Shown here: positions 44,701-56,533 of the stretch, piece after piece
How positions within the stretch are numbered: position 1 is the first letter of the stretch
How the letters are laid out: each line of letters opens with the position of its first letter
NCBI RefSeq assembly: GCF_020921035.1
Contig: NC_063160.1
Coordinates: 18,131,095-18,195,094 of the forward strand
Direction of reading: 5' to 3'
Source of the DNA: Rhodamnia argentea
Lineage: Eukaryota > Streptophyta > Magnoliopsida > Myrtales > Myrtaceae
Length of the DNA stretch: 64,000 nt
Made by a program: the position numbers and the translations under genes
The notes under the pieces: model-generated
Databases searched by the model: none
Seen by the model: the letters and a program-made list of their open reading frames with translations, nothing else
What the model was told of the DNA's origin: nothing

Positions 44701-47700
44701 TCTTCCAATGAAAATCTTACGGGATGGAAGTTCAATGAATTGACAGAGTATATCTCATTGCCCTCTCTGTGGCATTTGAAGGTGAAATTTTTGCTTTGTT
44801 GTGAATCATCTAGATGATGTACCCCGACTCTTCCTTCAATAGAGCCAACCTATACAAACAGGAAAATTAGCCTCCGATAAATTTGACAGAAAACTTTCTA
44901 GAAAAACAAATCAGAAGACCAGGAGAAATTAAGAACTGAAAAGTGGAAAAGGTTACTAAAACGTAATATGTTAAAGAAGCAAAAGCTTAACAAAATATGT
45001 AGAAAGAACCAGAAAGAACCAAAAAGAACGGTACAACCGCAACAAATTGTATGGCTTGCCATCACTTACCAGAAAGCCTTGTTGATCGGGGAAGGCAGCG
45101 AGACATCTGGTCTGATACTTAAGAGGCGAACTGATTCTCTTGAATTCAGTCTATTAAGGTCCACAGAATACGTAAGAATCTAGAAAGATAACTAGCAAAA
45201 CTAATTCAGGAAATGGAAAACAAGAACCCAAATATTTTTGCAAAACCAAATGAGGTGCTTGAAAATGAAATGGCATGAGAAAGATGCGAAGCAGTAGAAG
45301 AGACCAATTAAGACGAGCAATGACCCAGTAAAACTTGCAAAGCCATGCAAAAAATACCAATAATACATTTTACAGTAAGAATGGAGCTATCTCCAATTTC
45401 ATTTGCAGAATGTGGCCCTTGAGGTTACCCTTTACCAAAAAGTATCCATGATAGATGATCAAGAACAGATTGCATAACTAGTAATGTACCACCACCATCA
45501 ATTATCTAGACAGGCAAACATCCTAAGTCTTCCAGGTCATGCATATTATTACTTAACTGCCAAGTCCAAATATCGAAGAGATAGCATGAATGAAATAGGA
45601 CACTATTCCATGTCATTTACGGTAGTATAAACTGGAAAATAATGAGAAAAAGACCTGAGGATTTTGCAAGTTGTAGACTATCAAATTCCTATCCGCAGTA
45701 CCAACAACCATGAGGGGATGTCTCACAGAAAGAGCATAGCAACGCTCAGGCAATTGTTGAATATGAACTGGATTGGCTTGCCTTGTGTCCCAGTATCTGA
45801 AGATACGAAGAAAAAAAGAATAACAGTACATCGAGAATTTCTTTTTCATGCAACCAATAAACTTTTGAACATGAGAGCAACTAATTAACTGTGGCAAGTT
45901 ATAGAACTTATTGAAGGATAAAATAGATGTGATCTTAAAGCATTCATCTCTACGTAATATGCCCAGTACATCTGTTTGGATCAGGGTGCTTTAAAAGCAA
46001 GAGAGTGCAAAAGGCAGCAACTAGGAAAGAGGTGAAGTCTACAATCTCACAATCCAAATATGTGGGTGATCTGGCGCTTGGGAATGCTACTAGAACCTCA
46101 GCAGCCTTAGGTCGCCAACTTCTAGCTTCTGTTACCCACAAGGTGTTGTCTAACTTGCATATGTGACATTTAATGCGAAAGAAACATGTCGATTAGCCAG
46201 AAATCTAATGGAGACATGTTCATGCAAATAGTTCAGCAGGCACTTATAAACCATCATTCCTGGAGATTCAGATGAGCAAGGGAGTTGTGTATAATTTCTA
46301 CGTCGATTAGTCATGCTAACAGTTTGAGAGCAAGTAAATTTTCCCTATTTCTTACATTTGCTGCTTTAGGGCTATCAAATGCTGCAGTCACGCATCAGAT
46401 ATTGTTTACGTGAGAAAGACAGTGGATAATTACCTCAATGTCTTGTCCCAACTTCCAGTAACTAATAGGTTCATCTCAGGTATCCACGAAATCTCTTTTA
46501 TTGGTGCGTCATGCATGGCCACAGTCATTGGTTGGCCACCTGACATCAACGGCCACATTTTGACTTGCTTGTCACAACCACCAGAAAAGATGGTTGTTCC
46601 ATCATCCTTCCAAGTTGAGCACAATACCTTCATAAGAGGTTTGCAACAGTTAATACGTGGAAAGGCGGATTAATTGCAAAACGATACACAGGAGAGGCAT
46701 GGAGGAATCAGCTTTAGCAGTAAAAGCAAAGTAGATAGGAAGCCCTATTTTATCTAAGTTGGACAACACAACTCTTATTTCGCACAGCATTAGAGAGGTT
46801 GAGAATAGAGGTTAACTCCCTTCGGTCAAATTTCCGGGCAGCAACAAATTAGACTCTATAGATGTTTACTCTAAGCATGTCCCAATTAAATTAATGCAAA
46901 AGATCAATAACCTAATGGAATATGTAATTGAACTGTTAATCGAGTGGCTGTGATTCTATGGTTACCACATTACATGTTCTATGTTCACTTCTCACGAATC
47001 ACACCACATAATACACTTGAAACATTGTTCCAGAAATTCTCTCTTCTCAGTACTACTTGGCAAAGATACGAACTTGCACCAATTAAAGGTTAATAGAATG
47101 AATTACAGCCGAAGGTTCTCTATCCATTCATATAGAACTTATTATGAAGATAAAACAAGACAATCTCTTACTGGCTGCTCATGGGATATGGATGCCTTTG
47201 GCGTAGTGCCAACGCTTGTTCCACTCCGCACAATCTCCCAGCACCTGACCTAGAAAACATAAAAAACAATTTCCAAAGGACCCAAAAGAAGGCATCAATA
47301 CCGTCATTCTCAAAATCAATTATGTTGAACCTAGAGTAAGAGAACTCCACGGAAATGGAGAAACAAACGCCATATACAGTCTCAGCCCACTCAAAATCTA
47401 TTTCTGGTAACACAACCATGGTTGTACAGCAGCCAAATTCCCACTCGACAATGACATGCAGCTTTACAATTAGAATCATACCCCTAACAAGAATAGCAAG
47501 AACCGCAAAACACGGGATAAATGCAGGCGTTCCTCATCAAGAAAGTCAAATTTAGGGGGAAAAACAGAAACAAAAAGGAAACAAACAAAAGAGACAAATA
47601 CCTGGTTGTCCCAGGAAGTGGCTACTAAGAAGTTGGCCTTGGGGCTGAAGCTCAGGCTCGAAACAGAGTCATTCGGAGGTTGAACAACCTGGAATTGAAC

Positions 47701-47885
47701 AGAACAACAATCCTCAAATCCCAAATTTGGGTAGCACCAATCGTGCGAAGTTGCCTGCTTGACGACGAAAACCACAGTCCCACAATGAACTCGAGCAAGT
47801 GAAGAGATTATCAGATGGCCCATACCTCGTACGACTTGTTTGGATTAGGATTCGAAAGAGCGGCGCTGGTCAAGAAAGTAGACAT
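41754..47885 (-). CDS. RAE1: RAE1-like WD40 mRNA export factor of the nuclear pore
   Basis: Eleven exons on the minus strand: 47885-47826, 47688-47602, 47249-47172, 46627-46434, 45796-45655, 45150-45070, 44849-44721, 43921-43844, 42767-42696, 41980-41900 and 41804-41754. They join in frame to 350 aa. All junctions have GT/AG sites. It begins MSTFLTSAALSNPNPNKSYE and holds WD40 blades including FLVATSWDNQVRCWE, IFSGGCDKQVKMWPL, LLVTGSWDKTLRYWDTRQ, GSIEGRVGVHHLD and TFATAGSDGAFNFWDKD. The end is ESEVKGKPRLGTTGRK. RAE1/Gle2 is a beta-propeller that binds NUP98-type GLEBS motifs and helps export mRNA; plant RAE1 has the same length. A SINE lies in intron 7. Confidence 0.96.
44266..44465 (-). mobile_element. 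tRNA-derived SINE in RAE1 intron 7, 12-bp target duplication
   Basis: On the minus strand it begins GTCGGTGGCCGAGTTGG, containing a perfect A box (TGGCCGAGTTGG). A B box, GGTTCAAAACTCC, follows about 45 bases later. It continues about 200 bp in total and ends in a poly(A) run (poly-T on the plus strand, from about 44266). GACGTTTCCTTC flanks both ends (44254-44265 and 44466-44477). It is inserted in the sense direction relative to RAE1. Confidence 0.9.
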
Positions 47886-48049
47886 CGGAAACCAATGCGC
47901 ATGGAGGTTCCACGATTCTGTCCGTGTTCTCGCCGCTCCGATGGAAAAAGAAGGTGCGTTCGGTCCTTCTACTGAGGTCGAGAGTCCTGACGTGGAAGAG
48001 ACACGTAAGGCAGAGCGTCCGGACAATGGATTCAATAATAGGTTAATAA

Positions 48050-48595
48050 CACGAAAAATTATAAAACGATAAATTTACTTTAAATTATTTTTTTAATTAT
48101 CAAAACCTTCAAATTAATACATTTGTGATAAATTTACCTCAAATTAATATACCTATAGTAAATTTATCATTCATTAGTTTTCGCTAAATTTCATTATCAA
48201 ATCGATAATTTGGGTAATACGTGACGGTTATCGGATATACAATTTGGAATTTTTACCTTTTATTTGTCACCGGTGCATCAATTTAGGATTTTTCACAATA
48301 TTAATCCAATTTAATGGTGCATCAATTTAGGATTTTTCACGATATTAATCCAATTTAATGGAAAACTAACGGAAGTTAAATTTATCACATATGTATCAAT
48401 TCGAGGCTTTTAGTGGTCAAAATAATTAGTTCAGGATAAATTTGTCACGTATATACTGGTCTGGGGTTTTTAGTGGTCGGAAAAATAGTTTAAGGTAAAT
48501 TTATCACAGATATACCAGTTTGAGGTTTTTTATGATAAAAAAATAATTTGAGATAAATTTATCACGGATTTATCAATTTAGAGTTTTTTGTGGCT
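48050..48595. mobile_element. Foldback (long inverted-repeat) element, AT-rich
   Basis: The left arm (about 48050-48210) and right arm (about 48375-48595) are imperfect reverse complements. On the left, GTGATAAATTTACCTCAAAT matches on the right GGTAAATTTATCACAGATAT; on the left, CATTAGTTTTCGCTAAATTT matches on the right GAAAACTAACGGAAGTTAAA. Each arm has two or more internal copies of the ATAAATTTATCAC word. The centre holds a 44-bp tandem duplication (48272 and 48316). No coding capacity. Exact ends and target duplication were not resolved. Confidence 0.7.
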
Positions 48596-48824
48596 TCTTT
48601 TGTGTTTCTTAAAAGTTAAAGGCAAAGGATTGCTTATTCAATAATGTTGTTCCAAAAATACTTGATAGCTTAGGGACATTGCTTGACAAGGCAGTGGCAC
48701 CACTTCCATCTTGATTCATTTAAATATTACAATGGCGCTTCCACAATTTAAAAAGGCCCGACATGCATAGATCTTTGTAACGACATGGGTGCCATTTGTC
48801 ACATCCTTTTATCACTTATCGGTC

Positions 48825-49166
48825 GTTATCCGTAAAATATTATCTGTCCAGCATAATTCGACGATCCATCGAGACAACACATAAATAAAAATACGAGGGT
48901 TTATTATCTATGGAGGCTATCTCCATCTCTCTTTCTTCGTCATAAAGCTTGAAACTTCTCTTTCTTTTTTTGATCGCCCTCATTTTCATTGTCAACTGTT
49001 ATCCGTAAAATATTATCTGTCAAAGATAGTCTGACGATCTATCGAGACAACACATAAATAAAAATACGAGGGTTTATTATCTATGGAGGCTATCTCCATC
49101 TCTCTTTCTCCGTTATAAAGCTCGAAACTTCTCTTTCTTTTTTTGATCGCCCTCATTTTCAATGTC
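48825..49166. repeat. Direct tandem duplication, period 173 bp
   Basis: GTTATCCGTAAAATATTATC starts at 48825 and 48998. The two following stretches (ACACATAAATAAAAATACGA, then GGAGGCTATCTCCATCTCTC and TTTTTTTGATCGCCCTCATT) match almost base for base. No gene lies inside. Confidence 0.95.
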
Positions 49167-49624
49167 AGTGCGAGCATCAAAGGGCCCATCCGAGCATAAA
49201 ACCCCGACGCTCCGACCCATTCGTCACGGTGCAGATTGATTTTCCAGTAGAGTTTCAAATTGAATTCGTGGGTTCCAATTTCGAGCTTCAATGTTACACA
49301 TCGGGCGGATGATCAAATGTGGAGATGATTAGAATATAGAAAACTCATTTTCTTCTGTCCCTTTTCGCTCAACCCCTTCAATTTTCCAAATGACTATGAA
49401 GAAATTGATGAGAGAGAGAGAGACAGAAATTGATGTGCATGTGCTAGGGGGAGGCCATACTGGTCGTGAAAGGCCCATTGATGAATGGGGCCACACCGTC
49501 CAACAAGCGGGGGCTCACTTTGTGAAAGCGGAAATTCATAAATCATTGAAGACTTTTTGCTTCGTGGCACGGTTCCTAAATCAGTACATAGACCCACAAT
49601 ATATAAAATAGAAAAAAAGGAGAA

Positions 49625-49830
49625 AAATTAGGGACACCATTTTTTTCGAAAAATAAATAATTTAAACACAGACGTTTGTATCGCTTGAAATTACTAGTCA
49701 ATAAAAAACGATTTCCATCATCGACAACAATTATGTCGAAATATTTTCGTACACTTTTAGTTCATTCATTTTTGTAAGTAAAATAAGAGATCATTTTCGA
49801 GGAGATATTTTTCGAATTATTAAATTTTTT
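49625..49830. mobile_element. AT-rich MITE-like stretch, copy 3 of 3 (inverted)
   Basis: Read on the minus strand it contains AAAAATGAATGAACTAAAAG, AAAATATTTCGACATAAT, TTGTCGATGATGGAAATCG and GTAATTTCAAGCGAT, which follow the same order as related phrases in 28960-29180. No coding potential. Confidence 0.4.
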
Positions 49831-50276
49831 TTTTTGGCGAAACCGCCAGAGCATTGATTTTTCTCCTTTTTTCTTTAGGGTGTTTTCCTCCCTTCAACAC
49901 CAAATGTTGTTGTGGTCCGCAGTTGGGTGATTGTGTGAAGACAAAAAAACGACAATTATGTAACGAAGTCGATTCGACCCAAAAAGAAGAAGAAAAAACC
50001 AAAGTCGATAAACGAGGAAATTACTCGAGATACGACATTTCTATTTTTGTTTTTTTTCATTATTAAATGCAAGATAATAGCACTTCCTTGAAACATGGTC
50101 GTGTTGTGTCTAACTTGATGAGTTATCTACGTGTATGCCCTTGGATCCTTGTGCGTGCCTCCTTAACACTCTTCAGTTTTTCGTAAGGGGCAAAACCGGT
50201 AAAGGAAAGTGAGACCAACATATACTTTGTTTAGATATTGATAACAGACAACAACTAACCATCTTGCAATGCATAA

Positions 50277-51008
50277 CTACTTACACAAGTCATCTGCTAA
50301 AGATATCTCTGGTTTTCCGTGGGAAATTACCGAAAGGTCGTCGAAATCGACAGGATGTATTCGGGCTACCATCTTTTGTAGGCTTGTGATATCCTTTTTC
50401 TTGACTGAACTGCCAATACAATACATGTTGTTGTGAGAGACCGCTGTTTCTGGATCGAGGTGAATCCCACAGTTTCTTCGCCAGCAACCGTTTCGTGAAT
50501 GAACGAAGTATTGTTCCGGATGCGGCCAAGTTGGACGTGGAAAAATTTGTCCCATGTCTGGAAATCTGGACATGAAGCAACATAGATCTTAAAGTCATGA
50601 GGGCTTGATCAAAGGACTTCAAGAACAAGAAGCGGACAGACAAGTATTCTAAGTCGCTGTTAGCTGGCTGTCAGAAGGGTTCTCAAGCAAGAACCCTCCA
50701 TAATCTCTTGACTCATTTATTGTTACTGCAAAGTCTCTGAGAAAAAAGAAAACACTGGTACTTAACTGAATTTGGGCCTGCCTCGCCTCTCTGCTGTTTT
50801 CGTTTGACCATCTCTTTAGCTTCTGAGATCGTTCAGAAGCTAATGAACCACTTCCAACAGTAACAGACACATCAGCTGTCACTATATGGTATTGCTGTTG
50901 CATGCAAGGAAGGCCAGAAGGGCTGCCATTAAAAGGGAATGTGGTCCTCCCCAGAATGTGGTCCTTTGAAAGGGAATTGGGAGGGAGTACCCGCGTTTGA
51001 AAGAGCAA
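50277..51008 (-). other. Two adjacent unrecognised minus-strand open frames
   Basis: Open frames of 98 aa (50573-50277) and 119 aa (51008-50649) lie close together; a third of 117 aa overlaps the first in another frame. Their composition is not obviously random, but I see no domain, no splice joint that unites them and no promoter. They may be chance frames or remains of a decayed gene. Confidence 0.25.
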
Positions 51009-52099
51009 CTAGACCTGTAAAAAGTAGTTGCTACACTACACTTGGGTTGGCCCCATTTCATCTATCCAATTTCTTTTACAGAAAAATTTGGTGTTGCCAT
51101 TAACTGCAATATCTAACATCTTTGCAGGACGATAAATGTCCAGGTTGAGTTTTGATGTATTTCCCCCTTTCCTCTTCATTCTGTCATTTTCATTTCATTG
51201 ATCATGCCAGTGACATTTGTTCTTAACAAAGAAAAAGCCTGACCTGATATCCCCCCTCATAATCTTGCTATACTTGTAATAATTCAGGTCGAATAGCATT
51301 GCCGTGACAGAAAGGTAATGAATGAAGACCACTACACCTGTACAAGTTATTACTTATAATTTGTGTCCGTGTGACAGCAGCTCTTTTATATTTGCCTCCT
51401 TGAACTCTTTGCTTGCACTGCCTTTGTTGCTCGTACTTTTGCCTGTTCTTGCTGCTATAAGTGACATTCTACTTTTTTCCTCGTGCAGTACCAGCTACCA
51501 TGGACTAGTGGTTGTGAGGGATAAATGGAAGCAAACACAAATCTTTGATCGCGAGTCATAGGTCAACTGAAGTCAGTAACATTTTATTAGTATAGGAAAT
51601 AAAGGCAGTGTTGAGATGCACGTGCGAGTTGTGTTAGAAAAGTCCAATACCGGAGATTTGGTGTGATGCGGAGTAATTAAGATATCGTAATTGGTTCATA
51701 ACTGATTGGCTTAAACTTTAAAGTGAAAGTTGGCTCAATTGGATACGTCGATGGGTTTGGGCTCCCTCTTGGCGAAGTTTCTGCTGCACCTATACAATTC
51801 AAGTAATAGTTTCTCTCCTAGTCAAGCAGAGTCTAACACGAAGGAGATAAGTTTGTTCCTTAACATTTAACACATGACGGCGACAGGATGGTTTTGTACA
51901 TTCAAACATAGGCATTGCAGTACTGATGAACTCTGGCAATTTGCCAGCCAATTCCTGTTAGCTAAGTCATTTAAGACGATATGCTTCTGTGAAACTCATC
52001 AGTAATATAAGAAACCAAAGCCGAAGAAGGTCTGCAATTTCTCATTTATACTAACTCGCAACACACCTCGAACATCTCTTCTCAGCCCTACCTAGAAAA

Positions 52100-53320
52100 A
52101 TGAGGGGTCTCATGTGCCAGTCTGTGGAAGTAACTTCAGGATGCACCATACCCGATCCCCGGTCGGTCATTGTTCCCAGGAGAGCTCCAGATCCAGCTCT
52201 GGTGGATTCTACTGGTCTTTCAAACAGAGGCAGATACTCGAGAATCGTTGAGGCTCAGAGTATCGGTGCAGCCCCAAGCAAGAGCAGATCAGTTCTCGTG
52301 CATACTGATAAAACAGGACATAACGGGATTGCCTCTTCAAACGCCATCCAGCAACCGTCTTCCCTGGATTCATCGGATAATGTCTTCCGGGTCAGAGTTG
52401 CCGCTCTTTCTTCTCTTTACATTTTTGCTGTGGCTTTATATGAAGAGTACACGCAATCCTGGCAGTGGTAGTAGTCATCGTTGCGTTGGGGAATGAAGAA
52501 CTCTTAACAATTAACCGCTGAACAAATTATGAATGTGAAAAATTGAGAAACACTCTGGCTCACCGAGATGATCAGGAACGGAAGGATATCGGTTGGGTAT
52601 CAAAATGAGCGTCTCAAATGATCTATTTTTAAAACAAAATGAGTATTTCGGTGGTTGCAGGTCGTTGTTATGAGGGTGTCTCTTCATTGTCAAGGCTGTG
52701 CTGGCAAAGTAAAGAAGCATCTGTCTAAGATGGAAGGTACTCATTCCGGCTCATTCCTCAGTTCACACCACGCACACGCACGCACGAGCGCACAGAGGCG
52801 TGCTTGTTCGTGGTCTTAATTGTGTAAAGTGGTTTCCCAAAATAATACTTTTCATGCTTCTGTAACAACACTTAATATGAACTAAACTGGTGCTCTTGGC
52901 ACAGTTACTATATCTAAATTAGTTGCTATTTCCTTCATTGAGATTGACATTGTGTTGCTATGTTATTGCACTGATAGGTTATTAATTATATGAGACCAGT
53001 AACATGGTAGGCAAGATGTGACATCGAGGACCATGGTGAATTGCATACCATCTCGGCATTAATAAATAAGACGATATCATGATCAAATCCAATCCCTACA
53101 TCCCAAGATTATAAATTCATTTATATGCATTACTATATGTTCGAGCTGAAATAATTCGAGCGATGAATAACCATATGCTTCGGCATTGTCTCCAGGAGTA
53201 ACATCCTTCAGCATAGATCTGGAGACAAAGAGAGTGACTGTGAGGGGGCATGTATCACCAGCTGGAGTCCTGGAGAGCATCTCAAAGGTGAAGAGAGCTG
53301 AGTTTTGGCCTCCTTCTTGA
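52100..53320 (+). CDS. Heavy-metal-associated (HMA) domain protein, NAKR/HIPP-like
   Basis: Three exons: 52100-52390, 52661-52736 and 53196-53320, joined in frame to 163 aa. Junctions are CGG|GTCAGA, acceptor GGTTGCAG, GAAG|GTACTC and acceptor TCTCCAG. The N-terminal 97 residues are low-complexity and Ser-rich, with a basic/proline patch (SVIVPRRAPDP). The HMA fold follows from residue 98: VVVMRVSLHCQGCAGKVKKH with metal-ligand Cys107 and Cys110, then VTSFSIDLETKRVTVRGHVSP-type strands. The protein ends VKRAEFWPPS with no C-terminal CaaX prenylation box, so it is closer to the SODIUM POTASSIUM ROOT DEFECTIVE (NAKR) group than to classical HIPPs. NAKR1 acts in phloem companion cells; a metal-binding or transport role here is inferred. 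Confidence 0.92.
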
Positions 53321-55777
53321 AGAATGGAAGAAACTGTCTTCTTCAACCTTCCTCTGGGAACTGTTTCAACCTGGTGGTCCTTCCATTAAGATTAGAGAAA
53401 ATTGGCTAAAAAAAATGAAAAAAAGAATGAAGACTTTGATCATGCGAGATGGCCCCAAGTCAGACTGATAGTGATGTGGGGTGTTTTGACAGGAAGGCTT
53501 GGACCAAGTGCTTGTTTCTTCTTTCTTGGGCCATTATGCTGTCCCTATTTCAGCCAAATGCACATGTTTTTGAGATTTCTATGCTTAATAGTACTGAATT
53601 ATTGTGGCAAATTTTGAATGTGATTTGCCTGCAATCCCCCTCCAAGCTAACCAATCACTTTCCTAGCGCAAGATCACAGGAGAAGCATAGCATGGCTGCA
53701 ACTGAAAACGACGATGAGCCCGCCAATCGGGGTTTAGTTTTATCACAAGATTAATGGGTGAGAATAGACATGGCGTCCCTTCCACTCGTGATTTGAATAG
53801 ACCTCCACTGCTAGGATTTTGGTTTTTTTCCAGGGTAGTCAACAGAAAAGGAGAGAAGAAGATGAGAGATATTCCCAGACAGTACTGGACATGCATGTAG
53901 AACAAACGGATTAGTAAGGTGGTCGTTGATTTCCCAAGTTTCCTTCTGACCTGACAGCTGACATTGCCTGTGATTTCTTGGCGCAATATATCCTTTTGGA
54001 TCGTTAACCTCTTTGCCAACTGCTAAGTTTGGGGCAAGGCATCTGGCTAGAAATAAATTTTCTTATTTCTAGTTTCTGAGCAAATAAACGTATTTGATAA
54101 CAACATTAAATGTTTGTTCTCGGAAGATAAATTCATTTGATAACAGTATAAAATTTTTAGGATTGCAAGGCGAACGGTGGTGACTGGGGACCTGTCGCCG
54201 GCAGCCGGCGGATGGGCGATTGGCGATCCTAGAAATTTTCAATTTATTCAATTTGGCTATTTTGGCCTGTCGACATTGGCGTGGCTAATTTTCAATAGCA
54301 TCTTAATATTTGTTCGAATTATTATGAATTAAGTAATTTCTTTTCTTTTCTTTCCTCCCTCCTTCTTCTTCCTCTTGGCCGATCGCCGGCCACTATGTGC
54401 GTTCTTGCGGTGCTTTCTTTTGTAGCGAGTGGTTCGACGAACTTGTGTCGGAGCAGAAACGCCCCACGACTCCGAAATCGTCTGCTGTACATAGCCAATA
54501 GCCACCGGTCTTGTTATCTTCCTCCTCATCCCGTGGCTGTTTTGACAATCTGCCCTCTTGCTTCCTTGCTGTGGGAGTGTTGGCTTCGGCCCTGCTGTGT
54601 CCGACTGTAATTTACTTCCCGTGAGGAGTATCGATTGGTCAGCGGAAGCATCAGTATTTTGGAGATCTGAAAGCTTCCAAACGCTGTTTTATCAGAAAAT
54701 CGAATGGGTTTGTCTGTGATCAATTGTTCGAAAGATGGGAGTTTTTGCGAAGGAGCAGCGAAGAGGGTCCTTGTGTCCTGAAGAAGTTTCTTGATTTTCT
54801 GAAGATGAAGAGTTCGAGCCCTGAACAGGCTTTTCCGTACTTCAATTCGGTTGTTGAGGGCAGGCATGATAACCATTCCGATTCTTTATTTTTTTTGTTT
54901 TTTCTGTTATGGGAAATAGGTTTGGAACATTAACCTTATTTAGTAAAGCAATTTCACTTTTCTATTTTGTGAAACGAATGTTTAGTCGATAAATAGATTT
55001 AGAACCGAAATGAGAAATACAGATTTTCTACCGTTCTATTTCTCGAACAGAAACAGAAATGAGAATTTTTCTCATCCCTCGCTCCCTCTCTCTTGCTTGC
55101 GATCTCCCTCTCTCGTGCGTCACTGCCACCCTCTCGTCCCTGTCATACCTTACTCCCTCTCTCTTTCTTGCGGTCTTCCTCTCTCTCGTGTCCCTGCCAC
55201 TCTCGCGTCCCTGCCACTCTCGCGTCCCTACCACCTGGCGCCCTTTTGCCGACCTGCCGGGCGGTGTGTGAAGCCTGGCTGCTGGCAAAGATAGAAATCT
55301 TATATCGTTTTGTATCGTTGTCAAATTCGTTTCTTTGCTTAGAAACTCATTCAGGAAATAAAAATAAAAAAGCCTATTTTTGGTCAGAAGTAGCTTTCGA
55401 AAACACAACGGTTATCATTTGCCCCCCGTCAAAGTGGCGGGTGAGGGCGAGCCTCACCGGCCTTCGCCTCTAGTAGTCACCAAGGTCTGGCGAAGAAGAA
55501 AAAGAAAAGAAAAAAGGAAAAAGAAAATAAAAAAGTAAATCGAAAAACTACTAAATTGAAAATTGTTTACGCCAACGGCGATTGATGAAAGTTGGTTGAA
55601 TAAACTGAATTGGTATAAATGTAAAAAAATTATAATTTTCATTCCGCCAAACATGAGTGAAAAATGGATTTATGGCTCATTTTTTGCAAATTTACATGCG
55701 TTCTCGTTAACACGAGCCCAGCAGTCTCTCAGTTCATGCCATGCCATGCCATGATTCTCTTCGCCATGTCTTGACTC
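53321..55777. other. Intergenic, repeat-like in its right half
   Basis: The HMA gene 3'UTR should lie just after 53320. 55080-55240 is strongly CT-rich with tandem CTGCCACTCTCGCGTCC words (55194 and 55211, 17-bp spacing). The open frames near 53663, 54526 and 55028 lie in low-complexity or repeat-like DNA and show no domain. Confidence 0.45.
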
Positions 55778-56533
55778 TAGGTATACACCGGGGGCCACCT
55801 CATTTTGACATTCGCCCATTCATTATGTCCATCAGGGGGCCCACTTGTCCCCTCTCTCTTCTCTCTGTTTTCTTATCTTCTTTTCGCCGGCCATGGACGA
55901 CCCTCTCTCCCCAATCTCCGACGACCTGTCCATCTCCAGCAATCCGACTGTGGTCTCCGTCCGGTTAGGTTTTCGTTTCCTCCTGTCCTTACATTCGCCC
56001 GATGTCTCGATCTCCTATCCTATTCCCACTACACGATTTTGTTTCGTAGTTCTGTGCCCGCGATTATCAACGCGCTGCATGACGACGGCACGACGTCGAG
56101 ACTAGGATTGGCGCCGCGACTTAGGCGTAGAGGAAGTTGCCAAGGCCCGTGAGAACCCGGACGACAGGCAAGGCAGCGAAGAGGAAGGAGTCCAGGAGGA
56201 CGAGGCAGGCGGAGGGGCCCTCGGTGGAGCAGCGACGGAAGCAGGCTACCGCGAAAGACGTTGTCGGCGCCCCGCGCAGTTGAGGGAGAGGGCCGGAGGG
56301 AGATGGAGAGAGAGAGCGGGGTAACGGAGAAAAATAAAAATAAAAAACGGTGAGAGAAGAGAGAACACCGCCCATGGCTTTGCAGAAGAAAAGAAAGAAA
56401 AGACACAGACAAGAGAGAAGAGAGTGGGCAACGAAGGGGAGGGAAAAATTCTGACAGGTGGGCCCCCCTGATGGACACGTGTCGCATAATGAGTGGCGTC
56501 TGTAAAAATGAGGTGGCACTTGGTCTGTACCTA
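55778..56533. mobile_element. Foldback element, 756 bp, arms about 150-180 bp
   Basis: The left end TAGGTATACACC and right end GGTCTGTACCTA are inverted copies. Inward, GCCACCTCATTTT, CATTCATTATG, TCCATCAGGGGGCCCAC and a CTCTCTTCTCTC/CCATGG block recur inverted on the right (GTGGGCCCCCCTGATGGA, ATAATGAGTGG, AAAAATGAGGTGGC). A TA dinucleotide sits at both outer ends, but a longer target duplication is not clear. The open frames inside on either strand are probably by-products. A plus-strand start, MDDPLSPISDDLSISS (55893), is protein-like and could be a captured exon. Confidence 0.72.

Larger units (their letters stand above)
47886..52099. other. Intergenic region between RAE1 and the HMA gene, repeat-rich
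   Basis: It contains the RAE1 promoter (right of 47885), a foldback element, a 173-bp direct duplication, a MITE-like stretch and two minus-strand open frames near 50277-51008 (separate entries). 51010-52099 should include the promoter and leader of the HMA gene; no TATA box was clear. Confidence 0.5.
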
